A stretch of 64,000 nt of DNA from Thamnaconus septentrionalis (GCA_009823395.1 CM020514.1:3556966-3620965); one strand, 5' to 3'; counted from the first letter of the stretch, positions 1 through 12,820 are shown. Numbers and translations are program-made. The notes: a model not told the origin generated them from the sequence alone.

Positions 1-1292
1 ACAAGTGCACCCGCGCGCGGGCCGAGCTGTTCCCAAAAGTAACTCGCGCTTCTTCTCGCACACATCACCCTCTCGCCGCGTCTCCGCGTCACACAAAACC
101 ATGTTGTATTGTACGAGGCTTGTTGCTAGGAGACAAACTAATTCCAAACCTCTTGAAACAGAGGGACTCACTCCTCATTTCTGAGCCAGGACGTCAGGAG
201 AGAGAGAGAGAGAGTGAGAGAGAGAGAGAGAGGGAGAGTGAAAGAAGAGCGAGCGGAGACGCCGGCCCTCAAAGAGAGAGAAGGAATCAAGCCCTCCCGA
301 GCAGAGGAGCTCTCACCCTCCGCAGACTCGTCTCTTCGTTTGACGTCCAACCGCCGCCGCCGCCTTGCGACGGGAACGGAGCCAACAGTGAACAGCAACC
401 GCAAACTTGTCACAGCAAGAAAAAATAAAATAAAATAAAAATAAAAAGCAGATTCGAACAAATTGTATTATATGCACATGAAGGTGAAGTTCAAAAACGC
501 TTTTTTTCTTTGTCTGTTTTGGATAATAAAAGCTAAAAATGGCGGCGTTTCTTTGCACACCTGAACCCTGCAGGATAATCAATTATCAATACACCTCCAT
601 TCGTACCATGGCAGTGGATCTGACAGCAGATGAGTACAAGCTGAACGCTGAACTGCGTTGGAATGTGGTATGGGATATTTTTTCTAACTCGCACCCACTG
701 ATGACGCAATATCATTTTTTAAAAACTATATTGTTCAATACATTCATTCAAAAAAAAAAAAATGTTGTTGCATACTTTCAGTCACGTGCAACTACGCATG
801 GCCCTTTCCTTCTCCTTCCTGATTGTCTATTGTGTGACGTTGGTATGAACATTTTTATGGAATGCTTTTCATGAAGCCCCGTATGAACGCTTACCTTATT
901 GTGTATTATTGCTGCAGTACGAGCGAATAACTCACATTCCTCACTCGGGACAACAAAGTTCATCTGGATCTTGAACTTGAAATTGGAAGAAGATCTTGAT
1001 CCTCATCCAATAACATTGTAACTTGAGGGTTTGATAGGTGCTCGTTGGAGACGATCCTCTGTAGAGAAAACAGCGGGACGGACACAGACCACATTTAGTC
1101 AGAACTTGTTACTGAAGCACCCAGCATTGGAATCCTAAGAACCCTACTTCCTTGTCTCCAAGGCACATGTCACTAAACCAACCAATCATAGGCGAGACTG
1201 AGGCAGAGCTAACTGTAATGAGGTAAAACCACAGAAGCAGGTTCAATACTGTTTTAACCTTCACAGGATGCTGGTGTAAATATTGGAACCTG
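1..1292. other. Intergenic stretch, no gene recognised
   Basis: Mostly unique sequence with an imperfect (GA)n tract at about 197-238 and A-rich patches near 420-445 and 750-765. The open frames here are short, lack splice-site support and show no domain I recognise. The 102-residue plus-strand frame starting at 120 is driven by the GA tract, which reads as Arg-Glu-Ser repeats. Confidence 0.5.
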
Positions 1293-1446
1293 TAAATATA
1301 TATATAGATGCATCTGGTGATATACATATACATTTACATTTACTTACATAAATATATGCAGGTATGTATGTATGTATATACATCTATATATATTTATATC
1401 TCTATATACATATACATATATATATATATATATCTCTCTCTCTCTT

Positions 1447-1497
<51 letters not shown>

Positions 1498-1509
1498 TCT
1501 GTGCTGTTC

Positions 1510-1562
<53 letters not shown>

Positions 1563-1574
1563 AAAACTACACAA

Positions 1575-1605
<31 letters not shown>

Positions 1606-1640
1606 CGTATATAGACATACATAGATACATATAATTAACT
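1293..1640. repeat. Compound microsatellite (TA)n/(CT)n/(GA)n/(CA)n
   Basis: Consecutive blocks of TA, CT, TA, GA, TA and CA dinucleotides run almost without interruption for about 350 bp. The longest pure block is a (TA)n tract at about 1514-1558. Frames across it translate to Tyr-Ile or Leu-Ser repeats and are not genes. Confidence 0.95.
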
Positions 1641-3609
1641 GTGTATCAGGTGTGATGGGATTGACAGTGTTTGGATGCCAATTGCGAGCAGAGTGTGTGT
1701 GTGTGTGTGTGTGTGTGCGTGCCAATCACAGCGGCAGCGAGGTGCTTGCAATGCTGACAGCAAGGTAAACGGGGGGGCCTCAGCGTTCTCCACACAAAGA
1801 ACACAAACGGAGCAGACGGACGTGTCTGACCTCCTGTCATGTGCTCTTCATTTCCATCATTTTGTCATTCCGTCCTGTCCGCCCCCCCCCTCCTGTCCCC
1901 GCCTCTCTCATGGCACTTATAACGACGTGGCGTGAGAGGGGCCCGTCCTCGCCGAGCACAATGCCGTCGTCTCTGTAGAGGGACGATCCCAGACGGTGGG
2001 TCGACGTGTCACATGCTGCGGTAGCGTGAGGTCAGACGTCTGTCCGTCTGTCTGACATGGCAGCATCAGGATTTCAAACGCTCTGCTGGCCTAAATACAC
2101 CCAGAAAAGCTTTTTTTCAAATAAATAAAAAAAAATAAAAAAAGTAAATAAAATTATTCTTCATTCTCTGTTCTGTTCGTGTCATATCATATCTACTTGG
2201 CTGCACTGCTCCCAGTGTTGTATATTAGAGTAGAGTTTTAATCCAATTACATTTCAGCTAACCTGTGTTGTCAGGTTCTATGAAATCTGCTTGAGGCCTC
2301 CAGAATCGCCAGAGCAGGCTCAGTCAGTTGCGATAGCCAATCAGAACTTGAGTCTGCTGCGACACTGAGGCCAACTAGAAGGTCTTAAACTGAACTGGAC
2401 ATACACGTGTCCTGTGATTGGATGAGCTCTCAAGTGAGCCTAACTAACCTAACTAACCAGAGGGTCGCAAGCATGACAAACCCTCAATGGCTGAAGGAGA
2501 AGGTGAAGATTTAGCTTCTGAATCATCTGCAATTTTTAATGTAAATCTTGTAGCACCATTGCGCCAACATGCCCAGTTGTCTTGCTGTTGCATTTTCTCA
2601 AAAACAAATGCAAATAATCTGTTCAATGAATGGTTTGTTTCTTTGTCGACTGGTTGGTGTCTTATATAAAACAGTGACAATGCCCAGTACATTACACAAA
2701 CTTGTTTAAGCTCACATGGTGTACGTTTGGTGGACTAACTTTGTTCACTAATCTGCTAAAATTGCCTTTTATTTATAAGCTTTAACAATATAAGCAATCC
2801 TAGTTTCTGAAGCGTGAATGTGAGCCCATTGATCTTAAATGCTCTTAAGTGTTGCTCAACTGGCCTACATCAAGGTAACATAATGTGTAAGTACCATTCT
2901 GTTTGGACTCGTGCTGTATTGGTGGTATTGAGATGTACTAATTTAGGTAGGACCAAGTGTGAGGTCACCGAAGGCCTAGATGTGAAATGCATGGCCCGCC
3001 ACTGGAATACATACATACTCAACTAAACTTAGAGGCTGACGTGGGAGACGATATAATGACTTACTGAGCGCTGATAGACGACACTTTGCTCTCTGACCTC
3101 TTGCACCGGCGGAAATATGCAGGGAGTGTCAGTGTCAACGGCAGCAGGTCTCTGCAGTGTAGTCACCTGTGAGCTAAAGGCAAAGAGCCGACTATTTTTA
3201 GGGTGGTGTCAGTGAACCGAGACTGACACAGTCATCGGCATACGTGTCTGAAACATTCCATTGAGGCCGTGAAAGGTACGGAGTCCCTTAACGTGTAGAC
3301 CCCTTTGAGGGCAACGTCACAGAAAATATGCGCATGCACCACGGGGTCAGCAAACCACTGAACCCTCACAGAGTCTATGGGAGAACCTCACTTTACGTGA
3401 GCTCTACATAGAAAGACAAACACACAACAAATCATAAAAAAAATCTGTGCTTTTTTTGTTCACTATTCTTTGAAAACCAACAACAACCAGAGATATGACT
3501 TTCCTGGATTCTGACTGTGCAAAAGTGCCAATCAACGTTCCATCCAATCGGAATGCTGATGTCCCGAAGTTGTGTTGGCGGCACAATCACGAAGTTGAAC
3601 ACTTAGCTA
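1641..3609. other. Intergenic stretch with a short (TG)n tract
   Basis: Contains (TG)n at about 1691-1718 and an A-rich patch at 2130-2150. The rest is unique-looking sequence without recognisable coding, RNA or transposon structure. Confidence 0.45.
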
Positions 3610-3812
3610 AGATGCCTACTTGTTGTGCTGTTGGATGTGAAAACAGAACCAGCAATGTGTTGTGTGGAGTTTTTCAGAATAATTCTTTTTCGGAATACCG
3701 GCAGGATCTCGTCTGTTTCAACAAAAAAGATGTTGTTTGTGGCTCCATACTACAACGAGAAGACTGGAATGCTTCACTTAATCTCAGGTAAGTTATCATT
3801 TATCACCTTTGA
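3610..3812 (+). pseudogene. Broken THAP-type zinc-finger domain fragment
   Basis: The frame starting at 3610 opens with MPTCCAVGCENRTSN, which matches the start of a THAP domain (the C2CH DNA-binding finger of THAP proteins and P-element-like transposases), with both leading cysteines in the right spacing. The similarity then changes frame: a stretch reading GIPAGSRLFQQKR..LWLH (about 3695-3750) resembles the middle of the domain, and HLISGKLSF (about 3775-3805) resembles its HFxSGKPS end. The pieces are in the right order but at least two frameshifts apart. No other part of a THAP protein or transposase is visible downstream. It is either a relic of a THAP gene or of a P-type transposon. The GGTAAGT at 3787 looks like a splice donor but lies inside the domain, so I do not use it. 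Confidence 0.5.
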
Positions 3813-4404
3813 AACATGAAACCTGTGCTGCCGAAAGTTGTTTTGTGGTGGACTAGCTTGCAATTAGATGTCAGCGAGCGCTCTTGTTGACAACAAGCTG
3901 AGTCAGGCAGACCATCACCATCGGCTAGTACTCATTTCCTCGGGATCCTTAATGGTCAACGAAAGGGTTCTGGTGAAGGACCGTGGCCATCCATGCTCTT
4001 TGCTTATGTACAATGACAGTTTCAGACCCCAATCTGCGCACGCATCCTGGCTAGGCTTGGAATGTTTGTATACAATGAAGAGGTCTATACAGCGCAAGTG
4101 GTAACAGTTTGAGAATGCTGGAGAAATGGCTGCTGCTTGGTCTCTCTTCTCAAAGTACTCCTTGTTGCCAAACCATCATATACCCGGCAAACGTGTGTGT
4201 TTGCATACTCTTTACCTTAGCGTCTTGACCAGTCAACACGCAGGTCGATTCGATGTGTTTTGATTGGGGTCTTGATTACCCTCGATATTCCGTAACAAAC
4301 CAAACTCATCACAACAAACAAAGACTGAAGACATTCAAATGGGTGGTATGCCATCACGACGGCAAGAATCAGTGACTCCAATCTGATCCGAAAACCCAAA
4401 GGAC
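3813..4404. other. Intergenic stretch, nothing recognised
   Basis: Unique-looking sequence of average composition. The 78-residue plus frame at 3868 has no recognisable domain and no flanking splice sites that make sense. Confidence 0.4.
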
Positions 4405-4405
4405 A

Positions 4406-4440
<35 letters not shown>

Positions 4441-4462
4441 TACTTTTATTATCCCCAGGCCA
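4405..4462 (-). repeat. (GATA)n microsatellite with retroposon 3' tail
   Basis: About eight GATA units are followed directly by a TATACTTTTATTATCCCC segment. In fish genomes GATA arrays abutting an 'ACTTTATTnATCCC' motif are the usual 3' tail of a non-LTR retroposon read on the minus strand. The family assignment rests on that recalled motif. Confidence 0.55.
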
Positions 4463-4480
4463 GCTGCTCACATAGAGCAA

Positions 4481-4718
4481 GATCAGTGGTCTAGTGGTAG
4501 CGTCCTGAGACTGGGAGTTTGGGGTTCACACCAAAGAGAAAATGGTACCCATTGCATCCTTACTTCGCACACAGAATTAATGGTTGGACTTGGGGAATTC
4601 GATTGCCCAGTGTTTCCTGAGTGCGGCACCGCTGCTGCCCACCAGTCCTTGGTATGGGTCAAATGCGGAGGAGAAATTTCACATCCTTTGAGATGTGACA
4701 ATCAGTGGGACTTTTAGC
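4481..4718 (+). repeat. tRNA-derived SINE
   Basis: The head contains an A-box-like TGGTCTAGTGG (4487-4497) and a B-box-like GGTTCACACC (4523-4532), the internal RNA polymerase III promoter spacing of a tRNA. The body ends with GTCAAATGCGGAGGAGAAAT (about 4656-4675) and a GTGACAAT-type tail. This head-plus-tail layout is that of a widespread teleost SINE. It is diverged from a functional tRNA (imperfect B box, no cloverleaf), so I do not call it a tRNA gene. Confidence 0.75.
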
Positions 4719-5230
4719 CACATCTGTTGTAAACAGATGCAGCGAGGGTTTTGTTTTTTTTTAGAACTTAACGTCTCTATCACATTACTCAAGTAAGAGA
4801 AAAACAGCAACTGGAGCCACGCAGTTGCTGATCTCCCTGCAGTGACATGTACCCTACCCTCATGCCTAGCTAAAGCGACTACTGCAGAAACAAATCAGGC
4901 ACATTACATTGCTGTTACTTGGCAAGTTTATCGCTTGTTTACAGATGTTTTGCATGACTACATCCAAAGGAAACAAGGCAGTTGCCTGGATCGCCTTTGG
5001 CTTGGACAGTAGGGTATATTGTCTATGAGTGCAGCTGCTGAAGGCTAATAGGTTTGTCTTCAAGGACAGAGCCTGGCCAACTCCTCTTTGGCCCCGAGGC
5101 AAAATTGGTCACTCATGTCTTCCAATCTAACTTGTGAGTCATGTAAACCTCTTAGCATTACCTCATAGCCATGTCTGACACTTCATTGAACCCACCATCA
5201 ATAGCAGCATGATAAGGTTGTTGATAAGGT
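4719..5230. other. Intergenic stretch, nothing recognised
   Basis: Unique-looking sequence with one short T-run near 4750. Neither strand has a frame with recognisable similarity. Confidence 0.4.
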
Positions 5231-5589
5231 TTAAATCAGTGTGAGCAGTGACGTACCTGCTATGTTATTGCATTGTATTCTTAAAACTATGTATTTGTAG
5301 AGATCAAGGGTCCTTCTTTCAGTTAGCTGCCATCTTGCGCTGTCATATTTCTAAGGAAGCCTGTTGTGGACAATCCAGCCCGCCTGACAGAGCGTTTGGT
5401 AATTAGGGCAACTGCTTGCATCTTCAAATAAACCAAAGAAGAAGAAGGTGGACATGGTATCCAGGCTTGGGTGTGCAGGTGAGCGTAGCTCACTGACGAG
5501 CTCAGGAGGGGGCGGGGAGGGGAGTGAAAGACGCTGCAATCTAAGATGTAACGTTCAAAATCTTCAAATATTACACACTTAATCTTTAA
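5231..5589 (-). mobile_element. TTAA-flanked MITE, copy 1 (degenerate)
   Basis: The right end, ACACACTTAATCTTTAA, is a mutated form of the terminal motif ACACACTGGACCTTTAA seen in other copies here. The interior holds the family's GCCATCTTGC...CTAAGGAAGCCTG block in reverse orientation relative to the copy at 6100-6418. TTAA lies at both proposed ends (5231-5234 and 5586-5589). TTAA target sites are typical of piggyBac-type transposons, so this is probably a non-autonomous piggyBac-like element. The left boundary is uncertain. Confidence 0.5.
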
Positions 5590-6099
5590 GAGCGGAATTT
5601 GTCTCTTGAACAAGAATTTTTGAAAAAAAGAGTAAAAAGGTTCAGTGGACACGTCCCAAAAAATAATGACCGATGTTGGATTGGCCAGTTAGTGTTCATG
5701 GCACTGGATCACACACCAACATCAAACACCCTTTTTGTGCTCATTGGAAGATGTCGCTCATTATTTCCAGAATGCTCAAATTAGCTAAGGAATATGTTGT
5801 TCCCTTCAGTTCAATTAAGTTCCGAGTATTTGAAACATACATGTTAATATTTGTCGACTTGTCCAGGGTTGTACTTTGCCTTCGCCCAATGACAACTGGC
5901 ATAGACTCCAGGAGGAGGAAGCGGGTATAGAAGATGGACAGATGTTATATTTTTTGTCAAACATTTTTTTTTTAACGATTAATCCTGTCAAGTGACATTG
6001 CTGCTTTTGTGTTAACTTGACCTAGCTTTGGCTAGTCACCCTGGAGCATCCACAAATAACCATCAAACTGCAGGGTTGCTTAATGGAGTTCCACAGAAA
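5590..6099. other. Intergenic stretch, nothing recognised
   Basis: Unique-looking sequence. The overlapping 61- and 85-residue plus frames have no recognisable domains. Confidence 0.4.
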
Positions 6100-6418
6100 T
6101 TAAAAATCCAGTATGTAAAAATTTTTTTAGGAAGCCCGGTATTAATGGAAGCAGGCCTGACAGCGTGCTTGGAATTTCGGTCACTGTCAGGCTTCCTTAA
6201 AAAATGACGGAGCAAGATGGCAGCAAGCTAGGAGCAAACCCTTATTGCTCTAATAATATTCTTATATATACGAGAACTGTTCTAAGGGTAGAAAACCAAA
6301 ATAATTTTTATTGTACAGCGATTTTACGCGTTTATTAATGTATTAATGAGCAGTATGTTAATCTTTTACCAATATAAAAATCATAAATCATGCCAAATGT
6401 TAAACACTGGACCTTTAA
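6100..6418 (+). mobile_element. TTAA-flanked MITE, copy 2 (best defined)
   Basis: A 319-bp unit begins TTAAAAATCCAGTATGTAAA and ends AAACACTGGACCTTTAA. The two ends are imperfect inverted repeats and both finish in TTAA. The interior contains AGGAAGCCCGG, then CTGTCAGGCTTCCTT, GCAAGATGGCAGCAAGCTAG and a right half with ACGAGAACTG and AATATAAAAATCAT. It has no coding capacity. Inferred class: non-autonomous piggyBac-like element. It is the uninterrupted reference copy for the hAT-interrupted copies at 17,233 and 46,682. Confidence 0.7.
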
Positions 6419-9400
6419 ACAGACGGAAACAAATAAGTTTAATTGCAACTCATTTTTTTTTCTTTTTTTTTTCTTTTTTCATCTCTTTCTGATTATACCA
6501 GCCCACTCCCAAAATTATTTTTTCTTCTTTGTTTGGGCCAATTGGGGATTTCATCTGCATTGTTATGATATCATAATAAAGAGGATCTTTGAAATGTTGT
6601 AAATATCAAATTAAATTTTGACATAATAACACAATGTGATTCTGTGCTCTGACCACCAATGAAAGGTTGTCAACCAAACTCTTGTTTTTACTCTAAAACT
6701 GCGTGGACTGATATTTTAGCTTTTACGAAAGAAAAAAAAACGAAGATTTTCAACCAAATTACCAGTGTCTCATTTTTCCATTGTTAGTGTTGACATTTTT
6801 GCTCAAGGTTTGAGAAACATTTCAATATTTAGTTCCGTTCCTCCAGGAAATATAATAAACAAGCAATAAATTATAAATATATTATCCAAATATTTGATTG
6901 CATTGTTTGCATACTAAAATGTAACTTCTTTTTTAATTATTAATTCGACAAAACACTTTCTTCAGTTGAGATTTTAAATTACAAATATGCACATTCAACC
7001 TTTTTCTGAGCACATAATTAGAATTATTTGAATATGTGTAGATGATACAGGACACGGTGGCTTATAAATTTTTAATATATGTTTTTTTTAAGTATGAAAT
7101 CCATTTAGATATTTTTGTATACAATGGAACTATTTCCCCTTTTTGGAACTTACTTAGGGGACGTTTACCAATTTAATAATATTAATTAAAAAAAATATAT
7201 ATATGATGTTTCAAGAAAGGGAACTAATAGGCCTCTACAAAGTTTTTAGGCTGACTTATAAACAACTTTTTGCCATTATCAAGGGAAAATAATCCAAAAT
7301 GTGGCTCATATATTATGTCAAAAATATATTTCAATAATAAAGTGTATATAATAATATAATACAATGATTAATTACTAGGCTAATTTTATTAACTTTTCCT
7401 TTAACTTTTTACTTGAATTATATGTGTCTAATATAAAATAAAATGCTTTGTAGAATTTTCAACCTGACAAGTTTAATTAAAACAAATAATGTAATTACCA
7501 ATATTATTATTATTACTACACATTATTGTCTCTCACAGAGTTTTAATTTTTATTATAAATAAAGGCAAAGATGTATAGAAGACATATAAGCCTGGTCTGG
7601 TAAAAAAAAAATAAAAAAAAATACTGCAATATTTTTTCAAATAAAAGTGAGTAAATTGAGAAGTTATTGGGTACATTAAGTAAACATTGGGCTTATAACA
7701 AAGGTAGAGCAGGAACTTAGAAATAATTCATGCTTGCATATAAACAAATTAAACATTTTCATTTTAGTTTTATAAACAATTATTATTATGACTTGTACTC
7801 TTTGTTTATTTAGTTCAACCCCACCTTTCATGCCGGTTCAGTAAACTCCGTCCTATACATACATTTCTTTCATTGTTAGTTACCATTTGGCAAAGTCAGA
7901 TTTTGTTTTTTTGGGTTTTGAAACCACTGACCAGAAGGCTCCTCGTCAGGTCCAGACGCCTTCTCACACGCTGTGGTAGGTTGCAGCCTGGTGAGTCAAC
8001 AGGTTTGGTATGAGATAATAGAATGGTGAACATGCTGGGATTTGCTTTGCACACCAACAGTTTGACTTTCTGGTGACATGTGGTTAAACCAAAGTGGAGG
8101 CAGGCACGGGAGGCAGAGCCCTGCTGCGCTGCAGTAATTACTGCTCTCGCCACTCATCGTGTTCCAAGAGATGTTTAGTCACCCGTTTTCCCTTTTACAT
8201 AATGATTGTGACTCACTGGCTCGTCAGCAAACATATAGTACATTCATGTCTGGCCGCTAAAGTTATTTTCTCTGGGTGCCGTAACCAAGTGAAAGCATTT
8301 TTTTTCCCTCCCCCTTGCGCTGGAACCATTCATGCCCTGTGTCTGTATTATATTCAAATATGAGAAGGAAACATATAACAATCTCCACTGGAGCTTTATA
8401 AGTTCAGCGTCAAGGACACTATTTGCTTTTGTCGCGGTCAATCAAGGCAAGCTCGAAATGATTCTTGATAGGATTTTTATATGCTCATACTATCATTACA
8501 CAGCAAAGTATTTTGAATGAAACACCTTTGGAATCTTAATTTCTGTACTGCTATGACAAACCTGCAATGATTTCATGAAATGGTTCCGCAGCAATATTTC
8601 AATATTTTTATTGTTATTGAGAAATTTATAGGTATCTAGAACATTTTGATGCATGCTTTTATTTTTTGTGTTGTAAAGTTTTAAATTTCACAGAGGCCGA
8701 CAGCCTGAAATGGTTTCAAGTGTCTTCCTATGCCAAAGTGACTTCACAGCATAAGTAAGAATGTTAATATATGTAATACAAACTACTTCTCAACCGACAA
8801 ATGAGGCTTCACTCAAGACGATGGAACAAAAAGATGGACTGATAAAATGATAATTATTTTCAATATCAAAGAGAAAAAAAATGCACGTTCACTGTATGTC
8901 GTTTTGAAACACCTCTTCCACATCAAATCGGAAGAGAAGAACATGCGAAATAAAGCAGCACTCATTAGAGAGCGTTTCCCCGCTGAAGCCAAAACTCTCT
9001 GATCTTTCTTGCGGCACCGTTACATCACTCGTGACTCACGGCGGGTGAGTACCTCGCGTCGCTTTGTTGTGTAAAGGCTCTCGTCTCGAATCGCACATTA
9101 TGCACCTGGACAAAACGCCGCTGTTTAACAGCTGCCTAACTGCCTCGATTTGAAAACATTTGAGTCAGAGATGAATAAGCCCTCGATCAGTTTACCCAGG
9201 CCGGAGCCAGAGACGAGTGGCTTCTCTTAACACGGACTCATTCTTTTCAGAGAAACATTCACAAAAGCATGAATTCAACATGCACTCACTTATTGAAAAC
9301 ATTTACAGTGTCATATATATATATATAAATATATAAATGTTGATTTATTTGTGTTATTCACATATTATAAATTTGCTTTTCACTACTTTGTTGGTGGAAC

Positions 9401-10046
9401 ATCATGTTGACAATTCTAACCCACACAACCATTTAGCAGATTCACAGTAGATGTCAGTGGTGGCCACAACCTCCTGAAACAACAACACAAACACGTCAAA
9501 GTCGCCCACTGGCTGGTGTTACTTCATGTTACCGGGGGAGTCATGGCAATCTAACTGACATTAACACCGTGTTTGCAACCAAAATATCCACTGTAGCCTC
9601 TCAACCAGGAACCGCAGGTGAGTGTAGGCAAGACGACCGGGGACACACCTGCCTATGTTTTTTCCACGCTGAAGTTGTTGTGTGTGGGTGAACTTAGAGA
9701 CACGCACGGAGAGCTACCTGTTTGTAGCTGTTTGGAAGGAAAAAAAACACAGAAGAAGAATGCTCGGAATGCTCGAGCGGATATTTTGGGAAAACCCGAC
9801 GTCGGCATTTCAAACGCAGTTGGTGCGCTGAGTCTCCGCTGGCTGCAGGCTTCCGCTGACTGTGAAACTCCTGGACTGTTACATGGACTGGAAAAACTTT
9901 GCCCCCAACCCTAATTGACCAAAATCGTGCAATAATTAGCAAAAATAATAGTCATTGTGTGCAACAACAACTTTGGACAATCCGCCCCTTATGTGAGAAC
10001 TGCTACTTGCTGAAGTGAAACAAAATGTTGATTATTGATTGTATAA
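6419..10046. other. AT-rich intergenic block, no gene
   Basis: From about 6420 to 7900 the sequence is strongly AT-rich, with many T- and A-runs and TTATTA patches, and resembles old intergenic DNA. 7900-9060 is of more ordinary composition. A (TA)n patch lies at 9316-9340. A CCGCAG/GTGAGTG donor-like site at about 9616 has no matching acceptor or coding frame. The 98-residue plus frame at 9618 is not recognisable. Confidence 0.45.
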
Positions 10047-10205
10047 TTTGCGCTGCGGTTCGAACCCCCACCGCCTTCCAGTCTCTGTCGGCGTGTCCTT
10101 GGGCAAGGCACTTAGCTCTCCATGCCTCGCATGAGTGTGAGTGAATATTCCGTGGTGGTCGGAGGGGCCGTGTGGCGTAGATCGGCATGTAGTTTAGCTA
10201 CACGT
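10047..10205 (+). repeat. tRNA-derived SINE fragment
   Basis: An exact B-box, GGTTCGAACCC, lies at 10,057-10,067. It is followed by GTGTCCTTGGGCAAGGCACTTA (10,091-10,112) and a GTGGTGGTCGGAGGGGCC segment, landmarks of a very common fish SINE body. The A-box half of the head is missing or mutated, so this is a 5'-truncated or decayed copy. Confidence 0.7.
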
Positions 10206-10891
10206 GTAGTTTACCACCACCACCAGAATTAGTGATCGGTTGCCTTGAAACGCATGTTCTAAAACCAAGCGTGATTGTGATTGTTGAACTATTGCCGTTA
10301 ATCCTCATTAGAGTGGAAAAAAAAGTTCAGATAATCATCAGCCATGACTTGAGAAGTGATTCCTTAATCACGGTGGCTGACGAGCCACAAGCGGCTAAAT
10401 CTTGCTAACGCTAAGAGGTGATTCAAACCCCCCCAAAACAACAAACGCAACAGACAGAAAGCTGCAACGGAGAAATGCTCTTATCGCAGTCCAAGCAGTT
10501 CTTCTCTTAATTCACTTTCATCACTTCACACTGAGAGAACTTCATCGAACATCTCGGACTGTTACAGCGAGTCTCAAATAAATGCTAACGACGAGAGGCT
10601 GGAGATTTTCAGCTAACTGCAGCTAACAGTCCGCTTCTCTCTCTCTCACACACATTTTCCTGTTCCACCTCGCTGTCCCCAACCAAAGTGTTGTGTGTGT
10701 GAGGTCGGCAGATGGCTCTCGCACTTCAATTTTCCTTTTGTTTTCGCGTTGTCGTCGTCGTCGTCGTCGCTGTTGTGTTGTGTTTTTTGCACCACTCACG
10801 TCATCTTTTGACTGTGCGCGCAGTCCTTCCTCACACCATGCACGTAATCAACAGCTTATCAAAACAACAACTAACCGCCCACACACACACA

Positions 10892-10927
<36 letters not shown>

Positions 10928-12744
10928 GACACGCCACCCATTACGGGCCATTAGCGAGCTCTGGCATTCTGGGGATTGTGGCGTTGAACCCTGATGTGTT
11001 TTCGTCCGGCTCGTGCGATACCGTCGCACAAACACGGCCGCCGTCGTCTCCCGTCGGTGAGACGCAGGCAACTGAGACAAACAAACGGCCGGAATCATCC
11101 ACACAGGTGCTGGAGGCGCAACAGTCGGCCCCCCCCGTTTCGAGAAGCGTTAAATGCAGTTGGGTCAAGGCCGCTCGTAATGGATGGAGCTGCATCGTAG
11201 CTGCAGCAAAATTCTCCAGATTCTTTTGTCGGGAACATGTGTCGTCTTTGCTTGTTTGCCGTTTGAAAAGATTTTATTTCTTCTTTTTTTTTTTTCATGA
11301 CAAACGGGGTAGAGCTGGAGTTATGAGAGCATGGCATTGCAGTACAGCCTGTCTCACTTCAGGTCCGTATAACAAAAAAAGTATTTTAAGAACAAAATTT
11401 ATCACATTCCATACACAAGTGTGTTTTTGAAGGAAATTTGTATTCATTACTATCTAGTGATGCACTTTATGCACTCATATTATACGATAACTACAAGTAT
11501 TGCAAAGAGTACCCTTGAGTAGTTCAGCTGCCACCACGGACTCTTTGTTGAATGCACGAGGTTCAGAAACATTTGATGACTTCACTGTTGTAATTCACTT
11601 TTAAAGATGAACTCTGGAAGTATTTTCTTTTTCTTTTTTTTTTTTTCTTTTTTTTTACATTTTCACAGCCATGGACTTTTACAAAGAATGTATACTCCAT
11701 AAGAGTAGAAATACCTCACAGCAACAAAACACAAATCAAAAGAAGTCTTTCAATTTGATTCGTTGACGAGGAGAAAAACCTTGAACCTGTGCGGCACAAC
11801 CGAGCACACTGAGTACATTGAGTACATTGAGTACACCTTTATATGTGGAATCTACATTTTTAGTTTCTGTTCTCTGACCATTTTTCAATGAAATAAAAAA
11901 AAAAATCAATAACAATAATCGGTTATTATGGATGATCTATTATCATGGGATGGCGCTGAACCATTAAAAACCCACTGCAGGCCAAGGATCTCTCCTTTAT
12001 CCAGGCTCGTCTCCAGAATCTCACCACCGTCAGCCATCAGGGCGGCGTCGCTGCCGCGTGACGGAGGTGTTTGGCCAGATGGTTCAGCGTGAACTGGCTC
12101 CGTGCGCGACACCGTCAAGGTTTTCATTTTTCTTTTCTCATTGGTGTATTTGCATTTATATACCTTGTGTTATTTATGCAGATGATGTCGGTTTAAATGT
12201 TCTGCGGCATCGATCGGTCTTATTTTCCCTGCGAGGGTGCGAAGAAAATCAGACATCAGCAAATGAAACGACCCTCAGAAAAAGAACTCCGGTCCGTTTC
12301 AGGCTTCACCTGCGTTCTACTGCTGAAATCCTGGAGTTCAGGTTTTGTGGGGTCCATTGATTTAGATGGTCCACGTGTAGGAGGTTTTGCTATCACCTCA
12401 GGCTTGTGTGTGTGTGTGTGTGTGTGTCTCTCTCTCTCTCCATGTGTGTGTGTGCGTCTTGTTTGTTGTTAGCTGCACTAATAAGAAGCCGGTCTGACAG
12501 CACCCTGACAATTCCCTGACACACAAAAAAAAACCTCGTATTGTGCTGAAGCACTCAAATATTCCAGGCTTCCCGGCTTCTCCAGGTCAACTCCCGAGAC
12601 GCAGAAGTTAACACCGAGTCAATTTAAATTCTGCAGAATCCAGAGATTTTTATTTATTTTTTTTTTGTGAAACTTCCCTCAACCCTCCCCCTCCTCTTGA
12701 ATGCGACACTCGCACCATTGACAGCACACGAGTCACAGGGTTCC
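10206..12744. other. Region downstream of the microRNA cluster, no gene
   Basis: Contains a (GTC)n patch at about 10,753-10,770, an (AC)n tract at about 10,880-10,926, a T-rich run at 11,630-11,660, a triplicated GAGTACATT motif near 11,810-11,835 and a (TG)n/(TC)n tract at about 12,405-12,440. The 245-residue plus frame at 10,693 crosses the (AC)n tract and T-runs and is not convincing. Extra minus-strand AATAAA-like signals near 12,651-12,658 could serve as alternative ends for the microRNA transcript. Confidence 0.4.
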
Positions 12745-12769
12745 TTGCCAAAAATGTCGTCTCTTTATT
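12745..12769 (-). terminator. Candidate poly(A) signal for the microRNA transcript
   Basis: The minus strand reads CAATAAAGAG with AATAAA at 12,769-12,764. It is followed by GACATTTTTGG, offering CA cleavage sites near 12,753, and then by a GT-rich stretch (CCTGTGACTCGTGTGCTGTC). It lies about 110 bp beyond the mir-221 mature arm. This is the only AATAAA on this strand between the acceptor at 13,936 and here. Confidence 0.5.
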
Positions 12770-12820
12770 GAATTGTTGAGTTTTCACGCAAATGGGGCAC
12801 GTTGGTTACGGCGGCGGGTC

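Noticed and set aside
4481..4560. tRNA gene
   Set aside because: A- and B-box-like sequences are present, but the B box is imperfect, no cloverleaf folds and a typical SINE body follows.
9600..9625. Splice donor CCGCAG/GTGAGTG on the plus strand
   Set aside because: No open frame, promoter or acceptor that would make a transcript; isolated donor-like sites are common.
10693..11430. 245-residue plus-strand open frame
   Set aside because: It crosses (GTC)n, (AC)n and T-run sequence, and no part resembles a known protein.
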